NCBI GenBank assembly: GCA_963810615.1
Contig: CAWEOA010000008.1
Location: 620,001-684,000 of the forward strand
DNA from: JARRQJ01 sp963810615
GTDB lineage: Bacteria > Pseudomonadota > Gammaproteobacteria > DRLM01
DNA length: 64,000 bases
Direction: 5' to 3'
Every line of letters begins with the position of its first letter. Positions within the stretch are counted from its first letter, which is position 1. The notes below the pieces were generated by a model. The model was given only the letters and a program-made list of their open reading frames with translations. It was not told the DNA's origin and did not search any database. Made by a program: the position numbers and the translations under genes. This document shows, piece after piece, positions 7,867 through 19,674 of this stretch.

Positions 7867-8772
7867 ATGACTCGGCGTTTGCCCTCATTGAATGCCCTGC
7901 GGGCCTTCGAGGCTGCCGCTAGGCACGCGTCCTTTGCCCGGGCCGCGGAGGAACTGCACGTCACCCCGGCAGCTATCAGCCAGCAGATCAAGCAATTGGA
8001 AGACAGTCTGGGGGTGAGCTTGTTCCGGCGTGGGAAGGTCCTGGCACTCAGCGAAACGGCGACGCGGGTCCTGCCGCTGATCAGCGAGGCCTTTGATCGT
8101 CTGGAGAGGTCGGCGGCGCAGCTGCGGGCCGACAAGCAGCGCGATGGGCCGCTGGTGGTGTCGGTGCCGCCGGCCTTTGCCGCGCGGTGGCTGGTGCCGC
8201 GCCTGGATGATTTTCATAATCGTCATCCGGATATTGAGCTGCGCCTGCTGGCTACCCGGCGCCTGGTGGATCTCGCGGTGGAAGACGTGGATGTGGCGTT
8301 GCGCTTTGGGCCGGGGCCGTATCCGGGTTTGGATGCCGAGCGCCTCATGACCGAGGTGATCGTGCCGGTGGCAGTGCCGACCTTGGCGGCCGCGATCAAG
8401 CGTCCCGCGGATCTGCTGAGCTGTACCTTGTTGCATGACGATTCCCATGAATGGGATCCGACCTTCCCCGATTGGGATACCTGGTTGGCATCCTTGGGGG
8501 TGGAGATCGCTGCGCCGCTGCATATCCGCGACTATGGCGATATCAATTTGGTTATCCAAGCCGCCGCTTCCGGACTCGGCGTGGCTTTGGCCTGGCACAG
8601 CCTGGTGGCCGACGAGTTGCGCGGCGGGCGCCTGGTGCGTTTGTTGGACAGGGCGCTACCCACCGATCACGGTTATCACCTGGTGGCGCCGCCCAACCGC
8701 CGCCAGCTCCCCAAGGTGGTGGCCTTTCGTGAGTGGTTGCTGGCTCAGGCCACGGCCCATTCGATAAGCTAA
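7867..8772 (+). CDS. LysR-type transcriptional regulator, GcvA-like
   Basis: Encodes 301 residues. The N-terminal winged helix-turn-helix is LPSLNALRAFEAAARHASFARAAEELHVTPAAISQQIKQLE (about 5-45), close to the GcvA subgroup. It is followed by a linker helix and a two-lobed effector-binding domain (about 90-290) that includes DVALRFGPGPYPGLDAERL. AAGGA precedes the ATG. It faces the EamA exporter gene across a shared 100-bp promoter region, the normal layout for a LysR regulator and its target. The effector is unknown; GcvA relatives often respond to amino acids. Confidence 0.9.
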   Translation: MTRRLPSLNALRAFEAAARHASFARAAEELHVTPAAISQQIKQLEDSLGVSLFRRGKVLALSETATRVLPLISEAFDRLERSAAQLRADKQRDGPLVVSVPPAFAARWLVPRLDDFHNRHPDIELRLLATRRLVDLAVEDVDVALRFGPGPYPGLDAERLMTEVIVPVAVPTLAAAIKRPADLLSCTLLHDDSHEWDPTFPDWDTWLASLGVEIAAPLHIRDYGDINLVIQAAASGLGVALAWHSLVADELRGGRLVRLLDRALPTDHGYHLVAPPNRRQLPKVVAFREWLLAQATAHSIS

Positions 8773-8885
8773 CGCTACGACGCCATGCATCATGGTGGCT
8801 CGAGTTTTCATGTTCATGTGAGGGTTCGAGACGCAGCGAGTGGGGTAATGTGACGCCGGGTGTGGTCGGCAGTATTGGAGAGCGG

Positions 8886-9557
8886 ATGTTTTTAGGTCAT
8901 TTTGGGGTTGGCTTCGGCGCCAAGGCGGTTGCCCCGCGAGTCTCGTTGGGCACTCTGTTTCTGGCGGCACAGTTTGTCGATCTGTTGTGGCCGACCTTGC
9001 TGCTGTTGGGTGTGGAGCGGGTGCGCATAATCAGCGGGCCGGTACAGGGACCGCCCTTGGAATTCGTGCATTACCCGATCTCGCACAGCCTGTTGGCGGT
9101 ACTGGTGTGGGCCGCATTGTTTGGCGGTATCTATTATGCACTGCGGCGCAGCCGCAGCGCGGTCTGGGTTTTGGGCGCGCTGGTGCTCAGTCACTGGCTG
9201 CTCGATCTGATCGTGCACTATCCGGATTTGCCGCTCTATCCGGGGAGCGCCCAACGCTTTGGTTTCGCGTTATGGTCATACCCCAGGGTGGAACTGGTGC
9301 TGGAACTCGTGATCTTTGCCGCCGGTGTACTGCTATATCTGCGCAGCACCCGAGCAGACGATGCGCTGGGCAAATGGGGGCTGTGGTCACTGATCGTTTT
9401 TTTGGTCTTCATCCAGATCGCGAATAGCTTCGGCGCGCCGCCGCCCAGTGTCACCGCCTTAGCCTGGGTGGGTCAGGCGCAATGGCTGTTGGTGATGTGG
9501 GGATATTGGGTGGACCGCCATCGCCGGCTGCGGCGCGATGAGGCCGTGAAGATATGA
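8886..9557 (+). CDS. Multi-pass membrane protein, metal-dependent hydrolase-like (DUF457/YdjM type)
   Basis: About 223 residues from the ATG at 8886, which has GGAG six bases upstream. An in-frame start at 8733 would overlap the LysR gene and add non-family sequence. The N-terminus FLGHFGVGFGAKAV and the segments LAAQFVDLLWP, VHYPISHSLL and LSHWLLDLIVHYPDLPLYPG hold paired His/Asp residues inside or next to membrane helices. This pattern fits the membrane-bound metal-dependent hydrolase family that includes YdjM. About six helices. The enzymatic role is not established. Its last four bases overlap the start of the next gene (ATGA). Confidence 0.7.
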   Translation: MFLGHFGVGFGAKAVAPRVSLGTLFLAAQFVDLLWPTLLLLGVERVRIISGPVQGPPLEFVHYPISHSLLAVLVWAALFGGIYYALRRSRSAVWVLGALVLSHWLLDLIVHYPDLPLYPGSAQRFGFALWSYPRVELVLELVIFAAGVLLYLRSTRADDALGKWGLWSLIVFLVFIQIANSFGAPPPSVTALAWVGQAQWLLVMWGYWVDRHRRLRRDEAVKI

Positions 9558-9949
9558 ATGTAGCGCCGATTATGCGCGTAGCGCGGGCGACGGATAATCT
9601 CGACGTGGTCTGCGATATGTATTGCGCGGGTCTGGAGTTGGAAGTGCTGGGGGAATTCAAGGATCACCAGGGTTTCGACGGTGTCATCCTCGGCCACACC
9701 GACTGGCGCTATCACCTCGAATTCACTTCCAAGCCCGGTCATCGTGTCGGCACGGCGCCCAGCGAAGAGCAGCTGCTGGTCTTCTATGTTCCGGAGCGCG
9801 CGCAATGGGAGCGGCGTTGTCGGCGGATGACGGCCGCCGGATTTCGCACAGTCACGGCATTCAATCCCTATTGGGAGGTACGCGGCATGACCTTCGAGGA
9901 CGTCGATGGTTATCGCGTCGTGGTGCAGAATGATGCCTGGACGAGGTGA
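9554..9949 (+). CDS. VOC (glyoxalase/bleomycin-resistance) superfamily protein
   Basis: Encodes 131 residues. It contains paired beta-alpha-beta-beta-beta modules: VARATDNLDVVCDMYCAGLELEVLG with HQGFDGVILG, then WRYHLEFTSKP, and the second module LLVFYVPERAQWERRCRRM with YWEVRGMTFEDVDGYRVVVQ. Metal ligands are plausible at the His of YHLEF and the Glu of the final strands. The start overlaps the upstream membrane-protein stop in ATGA, so the two are translationally coupled. Substrate unknown; family members include lyases, dioxygenases and binding proteins. Confidence 0.85.
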   Translation: MNVAPIMRVARATDNLDVVCDMYCAGLELEVLGEFKDHQGFDGVILGHTDWRYHLEFTSKPGHRVGTAPSEEQLLVFYVPERAQWERRCRRMTAAGFRTVTAFNPYWEVRGMTFEDVDGYRVVVQNDAWTR

Positions 9950-9982
9950 TGCCGGCGCTGGCGACATCGACATGTTATCGGC

Positions 9983-12556
<2,574 letters not shown>

Positions 12557-12761
12557 TATCTGTGCAAAGCCGGGCAGGCGGTCGCGCGGGCGGGGAAAGG
12601 TATATTAATATCCTTAGTTTCAAACCCTTAACACAGATTGGGTGGCGGGATATTTCGTGGATGCTTGGATGCGGAGCAAAATGCCGCACCGCTGTGGCGC
12701 AATCATTTTGTGGCTGCACTGATTCGGTACGGAATGGCGTCGTAATCGTGCGTTTAAAGAT

Positions 12762-12802
12762 CAGGTTCGGTGACGGACGATATTCGCCCGTCACCGAACC
12801 TG
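12762..12802 (-). terminator. 15-bp perfect inverted repeat
   Basis: CAGGTTCGGTGACGG (12762-12776) and its exact complement (12788-12802) enclose an 11-base loop. It lies 36 bases past the stop of the minus-strand phytase-like gene and ahead of glgP, so it is likely that gene's transcript-end hairpin. Confidence 0.6.
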
Positions 12803-12837
12803 CGTTTGCCTGAGGTGGCGTGCTGGGTTAAGCCACT

Positions 12838-14331
12838 TTAGTGTTGCCAGTGCTCACCGCGTTCCCAGTCATCCCAGTCGGCACCGTTGTCGGAGCACAG
12901 CTGATCGTGCGTTGTTCTGATCTGTTGCGGTTGGAAACCCGGCAGATCGCTATCGCCGAAGGCGAACACGTAGAATTGATTGGGGTTGGCGATGCTGCCG
13001 CGCGTAGGGTCACCGGGCAGCTTGAGCGGATCGGCGATGGTGGCGAGGAAGTCATTGTCATTGGCGATGAACAAAGTGTGCTTGGTCTCGCCGTTGATGA
13101 CTACGTCCTGGCCGAAGGCCAGGCCTTCGGTCTTGGACGGGATCAGATAGCTGTCAATGCCGGCGGCATTGAGTTTACCCACCAAGTCCACGAACAGCGT
13201 CTTGGGGACGGCATAGCTCGAGAGGTCGCCGCTCAACGCGGTCACGTCCTGGGCGCCGTCGAGATCGATCAGATACAGATCCTTGACCTCGGCCGCGGAG
13301 GCCGTGTCGGTAGGCAGGGGTAAATCGGCCATGCCGTTGCCCTTGCGTTCGTCCACCAAGAACTGGTGATTGTTAACGGCGACGATGTCGCTTGCCCCCG
13401 AGCCGTCGCTGAGTTGATAGGCATACTCGTGGGTGGCGCCGCTGTGGATGTCGATGGTGACGATGCGCAGGCTCTTCTTCTTATCCTGTTCCAGATTGGC
13501 CTGCATGATACCCACCAGCATCTTGCCGTCCGGGGTGATGGCGAGGCCTTCCATGCCTTTGTTGGTGAAGCGTCCGACGGGATTCAAAGAATTATCTTTC
13601 TCCACGGCTTTCTGGGAGCTGAGGTGGGTGATCGCCAGGTTGGCGGGCAAGGCAAACGATTTGATGCGCTTACCCGTCATGCGGTCGAACTGGTATACCG
13701 CGGGGCCGTATTCGTCGGAGATGAACACGCTCCTGCCGTCCCGAGACACGCGCAGGCTTTCCGGATCGAGGCGGGCGTTGGCGGGATTGGTCGACGGCAG
13801 CGCGGGATCGAAATTATCCGAACGTCCGGTGAAATAATGGGTGTGGTTCACGGCATTCAATGCCGGTGCGCCGGAGCCGAGCGGCGTGATGCCGTCGATC
13901 TGGTAACCCAGACCCGTGCCGCTGCCGTAGACCAGCGGTGTCGGACTCGACAGCAGGGTCGTGGCGCGCAATGTCGGCGTGAGGGTGAAGGGCAAGGCCG
14001 AGCCGGGATCGCTGGGGGCGAGGCTGAGATTGAAGGTCTGGAAGCGGTCGATGTAGGACACGGCATCGTCTACAAGACCGTTGTACGAATTGGCATTGGG
14101 GCCGCGGTCCGGCAGGGCGAGAAAGGTGGTGCCGCCCGCATAGGCGAGGCCCGAGCCGATACCGCCGAGGCGGTTGCCGGGTACGCCGTTTTCAAGCGGG
14201 CCGGCGGTTTGGGCGGCGAGGTCCTCGTAAGCGCCATCGATAGTGCCGATGGCAATCAGATCGACGCTTGCATGCGCGGCAGAGGCGAGCAGTGAAGATA
14301 CCACGAGGGGAAGCAATTTTTTTCTGGTCAT
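12838..14331 (-). CDS. Secreted esterase-like/phytase-like beta-propeller protein
   Basis: Encodes 497 residues with a signal peptide (TRKKLLPLVVSSLLASAAHA). The mature region matches the 'esterase-like activity of phytase' family: GIGSGLAYAGGTTFLALPDRGPNAN near the start, RLDPESLRVSRDGRSVFISDEYGP, MEGLAITPDGKMLVGIMQ, DIVAVNNHQFLVDERKGNG and TEGLAFGQDVVINGETKHTLFIANDNDF. It should sit in the periplasm or outside. Family members have been linked to phytate or organophosphate hydrolysis, but the substrate here is unproven. The last residues are Trp/Asp/Glu-rich (GADWDDWERGEHWQH). It is transcribed toward glgP with an intervening hairpin. Confidence 0.85.
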   Translation of the reverse strand: MTRKKLLPLVVSSLLASAAHASVDLIAIGTIDGAYEDLAAQTAGPLENGVPGNRLGGIGSGLAYAGGTTFLALPDRGPNANSYNGLVDDAVSYIDRFQTFNLSLAPSDPGSALPFTLTPTLRATTLLSSPTPLVYGSGTGLGYQIDGITPLGSGAPALNAVNHTHYFTGRSDNFDPALPSTNPANARLDPESLRVSRDGRSVFISDEYGPAVYQFDRMTGKRIKSFALPANLAITHLSSQKAVEKDNSLNPVGRFTNKGMEGLAITPDGKMLVGIMQANLEQDKKKSLRIVTIDIHSGATHEYAYQLSDGSGASDIVAVNNHQFLVDERKGNGMADLPLPTDTASAAEVKDLYLIDLDGAQDVTALSGDLSSYAVPKTLFVDLVGKLNAAGIDSYLIPSKTEGLAFGQDVVINGETKHTLFIANDNDFLATIADPLKLPGDPTRGSIANPNQFYVFAFGDSDLPGFQPQQIRTTHDQLCSDNGADWDDWERGEHWQH

Positions 14332-14793
14332 GAGGCCGACTCCTTACTTTGGGATTGAGCGAGGGCCTCATTGTCATGCCCGAGTATGAAGTAATGATTA
14401 CGGGGGCTGGACAGTCTGAGTGTATTTTCCGGAAACCACGGATATGATGGGCGTTTGAGTGGCTAAGGCTGGGCCTTATTGGGTTGCAAGCAGCGTGGGA
14501 GCCGTCGGATTGATAATTCTCCTTGCCCGTCGCGATCACTTGACCGGTCTGCCCAGCCACTGTGCAGTCGCTGACATCCGCTAGCCGACGCTTCGCGTCT
14601 TGGCCGGTGCAAATGAGCGAGAAGGACGGCGATAATTTACCGTGAGCGGTTTTTGCTTGGCACGGCACGGTGAAACCGGCTAGGCTGGTGCCACCCTTTG
14701 CCGGAATGCGAACCACTCGGAGAATTCAGCGAGTGCGTGTCAATTGACGCCGAAAGTGGCGCGCCGGAGAACGATCAAGTAATGGAGAGGATA
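14332..14793. other. 462-base intergenic region
   Basis: Divergent promoter space between the phytase-like gene (minus) and pmbA (plus). I see no gene or RNA. In many gammaproteobacteria a small yjgA gene precedes pmbA; none is readable here. Confidence 0.4.
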
Positions 14794-16140
14794 ATGACCG
14801 AAGTTAAGCAAGCAGCCACGCAGAGTCACACGGATTTGGAGTCCATCGTCGCGACCATACTCGATGAGGCCAAGCGGCAAGGCGCGAGCGCGGCGGAGGC
14901 GGGCGTGAATGCCGAGAGCGGATTGTCGGTGACGGTGCGCCTCGGCGAGGTCGAGACCGTGGAACATAACCGCGACAAGGGTCTGGGTGTCACCGTATAT
15001 TTCGGGCAGCGCAAAGGCTCGGCCAGTACCTCGGATTTTTCCCGGGAGGCGATACGCGAGACGGTGGGCGCCGCCTGCGCCATTGCCAAATATACCGCCG
15101 AAGACCCCTGCGCCGGCCTGGCCGACGCCGAACGCATGGCCGCGCGTATTCCCGATCTCGATTTGTTTCATCCCTGGGAGCTGTCCGCGGAACGCGCCAT
15201 CGAGATGGCGGCCGAATGTGAGGCGGCGGCGCAGGCGGTGGATAAGCGCATCACCAACTCCGAAGGGGCAACGGTGTCCAGTCATGCCGGCAATCGCGTC
15301 TACGGCAACAGCCACGGTTTCCTGGGGGCCTATCGCAGTTCGCGACACAGCGTCAGTTGCGCCGTAATCGCCGATGACGGCCACGGTATGCAGCGCGATT
15401 ACTGGTATACGGTGGCGCGCGACAGCGATGATATGGAAGCGGTGCGCAGTGTCGGGCAGCGCGCCGGCGAGCGCACCGTCAGGCGTTTGGGCGGTAAGCG
15501 CCTGTCGACGCGCCAAGCGCCGGTGCTGTTCGTGGCGGACGTGGCCGGCGGTCTGTTCGGCAACTTCGTGCGCGCCGTGCGCGGCGAGAGCCTCTATCGC
15601 AAGTCGTCGTTCCTCCTCGATCAGCTCGGTGAAAAGATCTTTCCCGAGTTCATGCATGTCCACGAGCAGCCGCATCTCAAGAAGGCCCTGGGCAGTGCGC
15701 CCTTCGACAGCGAAGGTGTGGCGACCCAGGCGCGTGATCTCATCACCGCGGGCGTGTTGCAGGGTTATGTGTTGGACAGCTATGCGGCGCGCAAGCTGGG
15801 GATGCAGACCACCGGCAATGCCGGCGGCGTGCACAATCTCACCATCGATCCCGGTTCCCACGACTTGGCGGGATTGCTGAAGGAGATGGGCAGCGGTTTG
15901 CTGGTCACCGAGATGATGGGTATGGGGGTGAACATCGTTACCGGCGATTATTCGCGGGGTGCCGCCGGCTTCTGGGTGGAGAACGGCGCCATCCAGCATC
16001 CGGTGGAGGAAATCACCATCGCCGGCAACCTCCGCGATATGTTCAAGGGTATCGTCGCGGTGGGCAGCGACGTCGAGACCCGCGGTAATACCCGCACGGG
16101 ATCAGTGCTGATCGATCGGATGACCATCGCCGGGACGTGA
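14794..16140 (+). CDS. pmbA: Metalloprotease PmbA/TldE homologue
   Basis: About 448 residues, the usual length, from the ATG at 14794 with GGAG six bases before it. An in-frame start at 14698 would add residues not typical of the family. Features: VNAESGLSVTVRLGEVETVEHNRDKGLGV near the N-terminus; SEGATVSSHAGNRVYGNSHGF; the C-terminal TTGNAGGVHNLTIDPGS and MMGMGVNIVTGDYSRGAAGFWVENGAI, typical of PmbA/TldE, which lacks its own HExxxH. In E. coli TldD-TldE form a cytoplasmic protease that helps microcin maturation and CcdA degradation. No tldD lies in the window. Confidence 0.95.
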   Translation: MTEVKQAATQSHTDLESIVATILDEAKRQGASAAEAGVNAESGLSVTVRLGEVETVEHNRDKGLGVTVYFGQRKGSASTSDFSREAIRETVGAACAIAKYTAEDPCAGLADAERMAARIPDLDLFHPWELSAERAIEMAAECEAAAQAVDKRITNSEGATVSSHAGNRVYGNSHGFLGAYRSSRHSVSCAVIADDGHGMQRDYWYTVARDSDDMEAVRSVGQRAGERTVRRLGGKRLSTRQAPVLFVADVAGGLFGNFVRAVRGESLYRKSSFLLDQLGEKIFPEFMHVHEQPHLKKALGSAPFDSEGVATQARDLITAGVLQGYVLDSYAARKLGMQTTGNAGGVHNLTIDPGSHDLAGLLKEMGSGLLVTEMMGMGVNIVTGDYSRGAAGFWVENGAIQHPVEEITIAGNLRDMFKGIVAVGSDVETRGNTRTGSVLIDRMTIAGT

Positions 16141-16180
16141 TACGCTAGGAATCTGCCGATAACCGCGGGGATGATTTAGT

Positions 16181-16387
16181 ATGAACAGGACTAAATTGAC
16201 GCTGATTCTGGTATTGGTGGGTGTGGTGGCGCTGTTCACCCTGCAGAATACCCAAGTGGTGGACGTACGGCTGCTATTTTGGACGCTGTCCATGTCAAGG
16301 GTATTATTGATCTTCCTGTTATTGGTCGTGGGGGCGATATTGGGGTGGGTGGCGAACAGCGCTTTCCGGCATCGCACACGCCCTTAA
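16181..16387 (+). CDS. lapA: LapA-domain (DUF1049) inner-membrane protein
   Basis: Encodes 68 residues with two transmembrane helices (LTLILVLVGVVALFTLQN and VLLIFLLLVVGAILGWVAN) separated by TQVVDVRLLFWTLSMS, the conserved arrangement of the lipopolysaccharide assembly protein A domain. In E. coli LapA-LapB act in LPS assembly and LpxC turnover. This copy is shorter than E. coli LapA (about 100) and no lapB follows, so only the domain can be claimed. Its stop overlaps the stop end of the convergent corA by four bases. Confidence 0.85.
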   Translation: MNRTKLTLILVLVGVVALFTLQNTQVVDVRLLFWTLSMSRVLLIFLLLVVGAILGWVANSAFRHRTRP

Positions 16388-17439
16388 AACCACTTCTTGC
16401 TTTTGAAGTACAGTAACATTCCACCGATCATGGCGACGATGATCAGCCACGATCCGAGATAACCGTATCGCCAATGCAGTTCCGGCATATTGATGAAATT
16501 CATTCCGTACACGCCCACTAAAAAGGTGGGCGGGATGAATATGGTGGCGATTACGGTGAGTACTCGCATGACTTCGTTGAGGCGATTGCTGGTGCTGGAC
16601 AGATACACGTCCAGCATGCCGGCGGCCATTTCCCTATAGGTCTCGAACAGATCCATGATTTGCACGGTATGATCGTAGCAGTCGCGCAAATAGGGACGGG
16701 TCGCTTCATCGATCAAGGTGTGATCTTCGCGCAACAGTTGATTGATCACCTCGCGTTGTGGCCACAACATGCGGCGCAACAGCAGCAGGTCGCGTTTCAA
16801 CTCGTGGATCTGTGAGAGGACGTCGCGGGACGGCGCGTTGAGCAGGTCATCTTCCAAATCCTCGATCCATTCACCCAGATCTTCCAGGACCGGAAAGCCC
16901 TGGTCGATGATGACGTCGAGTAAGGTGTAGAAGAGATAATCGGCGCCGCGGCTGCGCATGCGGCTGCCGTTGGCGCGCAGGCGTTTGCGTATTAGTTCGA
17001 AGGGATCATGCTCACCGTTATAGAAGCTGATCACGTAGTTCTTGCCGAAGAACAGGCTGATTTGTTCGGTGTCCAATTCGTCATTTCGCCATATCGGCAG
17101 ATTCATCACCGCGAACAGTTGCTGATCGTACTGTTCCAGTTTTGGTCGTTGACCGGTGTTCAGCACATCTTCCAGGGCCAAGGGATGCAGGCCGAACATT
17201 CCCCCCAGCTCTCTAAGTAATTCGGGTGAGGCGTAACCGTAGGCATATATCCAGGTGATGGTTTCGCGTTCGAGGTAGGCCTTGCATTCCTGGGCAGGGA
17301 TCTCCTGGCGTTCGTTCAGGACAGTAGCGTTGTATTCTATCAACTGCAGCTTGAGCGGCCGCGTCGATTGGGATTCATGGGCGGTCAAGGTGCCGGGAGC
17401 CGTTCCGGGCGGATGATAGCGTTTGGTGAAATAAGCCAT
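16384..17439 (-). CDS. corA: CorA-type magnesium/cobalt channel
   Basis: About 351 residues. The start at 17439 is chosen because GGAGG lies eight bases upstream. An in-frame TTG at 17454 would itself be part of that ribosome site. The long N-terminal cytoplasmic domain ends in a stalk helix (about 200-280). Two C-terminal helices follow with the diagnostic pore-entry motif YGMNF (VGVYGMNFINMPEL). The C-terminus is basic (KSKKW). CorA pentamers admit Mg2+ across the inner membrane. It is convergent with lapA. Confidence 0.95.
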   Translation of the reverse strand: MAYFTKRYHPPGTAPGTLTAHESQSTRPLKLQLIEYNATVLNERQEIPAQECKAYLERETITWIYAYGYASPELLRELGGMFGLHPLALEDVLNTGQRPKLEQYDQQLFAVMNLPIWRNDELDTEQISLFFGKNYVISFYNGEHDPFELIRKRLRANGSRMRSRGADYLFYTLLDVIIDQGFPVLEDLGEWIEDLEDDLLNAPSRDVLSQIHELKRDLLLLRRMLWPQREVINQLLREDHTLIDEATRPYLRDCYDHTVQIMDLFETYREMAAGMLDVYLSSTSNRLNEVMRVLTVIATIFIPPTFLVGVYGMNFINMPELHWRYGYLGSWLIIVAMIGGMLLYFKSKKWF

Positions 17440-17601
17440 CTGTCGTTCCTCCAAAGGTCTGCGCCGATGGTGTCTATGGTAACGCGTGCCGCGCAGATAG
17501 GTAGTGTGATAGCCAGCTACCGAGTTTCCGGTTATCCTTATCAGCCTGCGGGTCCCCGTGGCGGGTGATGAGCGACACAGGTCAGGAGATTAAGAACAAG
17601 A

Positions 17602-18420
17602 ATGGTATCGCAAGACGGCGAATCGCTTTTAGTGAAAATACGCGGGCTGTCGTTCGCGCGCGGTTCACGGGTTATCTTCGACGGCGTCGATATCGATATC
17701 CCGCGCGGCAAGGTGACCGCCATTATGGGTCCCAGCGGCACCGGCAAGACCACCTTGCTCAAGTTGATCGGAGGCCAGCTGCGCCCCCAACGCGGCACCA
17801 TTACGGTAGACGGTCAGGATGTCAACAAGCTGCGTCATCGCGGCCTCTATGACCTGCGCAAGCGCATGGGAATGTTGTTCCAGAGCGGTGCCCTGCTTAC
17901 CGATTTGAACGTGTACGATAATGTGGCCTTTCCGCTGCGAGAACATACCCGTCTGCCGGAGAGTATGATTCGCAACCTGGTGTTGATGAAGCTGCAGGCG
18001 GTGGGCCTGCGCGGTGCCCGCGATATGATGCCCAGTGAATTGTCGGGGGGGATGGCGCGGCGGGTCGCCTTGGCGAGGGCCATCGCCCTGGATCCCATGA
18101 TGATCATGTATGACGAGCCATTTACCGGCCTGGACCCTATTTCCAAGGCGGCCGTCGTCCAGTTGATTCATCGCTTGAACGAGGCGCTGGGCTTGACCAG
18201 CATCGTGGTGTCCCACGATGTGCAGGAGACGGAGTCGATATCCGACTATATATATGTGTTGTCCGAGGGCAAAGTGGTGGGCCATGGTAATCCGGAGGTA
18301 TTGAGGGATACGGACTCCGAATGGGTCCGGCAGTTCATGCAGGGCTTGCCAGACGGGCCCGTGCCGTTCCATTATCCTGCGGCGGATTATGCGACGGATC
18401 TCTTGGCGGGTAACGGTTGA
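17602..18420 (+). CDS. mlaF: Phospholipid ABC transporter ATP-binding protein MlaF
   Basis: Encodes 272 residues. Walker A is GPSGTGKTTLLK, the Q-loop is MLFQSGALLTDLN, the signature is LSGGMARRVALARA, Walker B is IMYDEPFTGLDP, and the switch His is VVSHD. The protein is the ATPase of the MlaFEDB complex that moves glycerophospholipids between inner and outer membrane to keep the outer leaflet asymmetric. It heads an operon mlaF-mlaE-mlaD-tolC-like-mlaC-mlaB with overlapping or near-touching genes, and its stop overlaps the mlaE start (TGATG). Confidence 0.96.
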   Translation: MVSQDGESLLVKIRGLSFARGSRVIFDGVDIDIPRGKVTAIMGPSGTGKTTLLKLIGGQLRPQRGTITVDGQDVNKLRHRGLYDLRKRMGMLFQSGALLTDLNVYDNVAFPLREHTRLPESMIRNLVLMKLQAVGLRGARDMMPSELSGGMARRVALARAIALDPMMIMYDEPFTGLDPISKAAVVQLIHRLNEALGLTSIVVSHDVQETESISDYIYVLSEGKVVGHGNPEVLRDTDSEWVRQFMQGLPDGPVPFHYPAADYATDLLAGNG

Positions 18421-19202
18421 TGGTGGAATGGCTGGCGCGACTGGGCCGAGCGGGACTCGCTTTCTTCCAGCGCTTGGGGAGAGGGAACCTGTTCTTGTTG
18501 CAAATACTGGCGGGTTTGCCGGGTTTGCTGTTACGCCCGCGGTTGGTGATCCAACAACTGTATTCCATCGGGGTGTTGTCCCTGGTCATTATCGTGGTTT
18601 CCGGCCTGTTCGTGGGTATGGTGCTGGGCTTGCAGGGTTACAATACCCTGGTGGATTTCGGGGCCGCGCAATCCTTAGGGGTGGTGGTGGCCTTGTCGCT
18701 GGTGCGCGAGTTGGGGCCGGTGGTGGCGGCGTTGTTGTATGGCGGTCGCGCCGGTTCGGCCTTGGCCGCCGAGATCGGGCTGATGAAGGCCACCGAACAA
18801 TTGTCGGGCATGGAGATGATGGCGGTGGATCCCATAAGCCGCGTGATCGCGCCGCGCTTCCTGGCCGGCGCCATCGCCATGCCCTTGCTGGCGGCCATCT
18901 TCAGTGCGGTGGGCGTGTGGGGCGGCTACTTCGTGGGGGTGGGTTTGCTGGGGGTAGATGAGGGCGCTTTCTGGTCCCAGATGCAGGCCCATGTGGACCT
19001 GTACGACGATGTGCTGAACGGTGTGATCAAGAGCACGGTGTTCGGAATTGTCGCCACCTGGATCGCAGTGTTCGAGGGGTATGATGCGGTGCCGACTTCG
19101 GAAGGTGTGAGTCGCGCCACCACCCGAACCGTGGTGCATACCGCCCTGGCGGTGTTGGGATTGGATTTCGTGTTGACGGCCTTAATGTTCGGAAATCATT
19201 GA
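18420..19202 (+). CDS. mlaE: Phospholipid ABC transporter permease MlaE
   Basis: About 260 residues from the ATG at 18420, which overlaps the mlaF stop. It has an N-terminal amphipathic interfacial helix and about five transmembrane helices. The family core LSLVRELGPVVAALLYGGRAGSALAAEIGLMKATEQLSGMEMMAVDP contains the conserved coupling-helix segment that contacts MlaF. MlaE forms the dimeric inner-membrane channel on which the MlaD hexamer sits. Confidence 0.96.
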   Translation: MVEWLARLGRAGLAFFQRLGRGNLFLLQILAGLPGLLLRPRLVIQQLYSIGVLSLVIIVVSGLFVGMVLGLQGYNTLVDFGAAQSLGVVVALSLVRELGPVVAALLYGGRAGSALAAEIGLMKATEQLSGMEMMAVDPISRVIAPRFLAGAIAMPLLAAIFSAVGVWGGYFVGVGLLGVDEGAFWSQMQAHVDLYDDVLNGVIKSTVFGIVATWIAVFEGYDAVPTSEGVSRATTRTVVHTALAVLGLDFVLTALMFGNH

Positions 19203-19203
19203 T

Positions 19204-19674
19204 ATGAGACAGACAAAGACGGTGGAGATCATGGTGGGGGTGTTCGTGGTGGCCGGTTTGGCGGCCCTGTTCATGCTTGCCATGAAGGTAAGCAACATCA
19301 GCACGCTCAGCAATGATAACGGCTATGAGGTGACCGCTTATTTCGATAATGTTGGCGGTTTGAAGGTGCGCTCCCCGGTGACGGCGTCGGGCGTGAATGT
19401 GGGGCGGGTGGCAGACATCCGATATGACGATAAATTGTACGAGGCCCTGGTTACGCTCAAGCTCGATCGTAATTACAAGTTGCCGGTAGACAGCAGCGCC
19501 AGTATCTTTACCTCCGGTTTATTGGGCGAGCAGTACGTGGGTCTGGAGCCCGGGGGCGCGATGGATAATCTCAAGAACGGCGACCGTATCAAGGTCACCC
19601 AGTCTGCGCTGATCCTGGAGCAGATCATCGGCCGGGTACTGTTCAGCAAGGCGGCGGAAGGGGATTCCAAGTGA
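19204..19674 (+). CDS. mlaD: Phospholipid transport substrate-binding protein MlaD (MCE domain)
   Basis: Encodes 156 residues. One N-terminal membrane anchor (TVEIMVGVFVVAGLAALFMLAMKV) is followed by a single MCE domain: YEVTAYFDNVGGLKVRSPVTASGVNVGRVADIRYD, ending with SIFTSGLLGEQYVGLEPGG. MlaD forms a periplasmic hexameric ring with a lipid-conducting pore. A hydrophobic C-terminal helix (LILEQIIGRVLF) fits the pore-gating helix. It starts one base after mlaE ends, and its last four bases overlap the next gene (GTGA). Confidence 0.95.
   Translation: MRQTKTVEIMVGVFVVAGLAALFMLAMKVSNISTLSNDNGYEVTAYFDNVGGLKVRSPVTASGVNVGRVADIRYDDKLYEALVTLKLDRNYKLPVDSSASIFTSGLLGEQYVGLEPGGAMDNLKNGDRIKVTQSALILEQIIGRVLFSKAAEGDSK

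Noticed and set aside
14740..15999. 419-codon minus-strand frame opposite pmbA
   Set aside because: Composition and position show it to be the complement of pmbA, not a gene.
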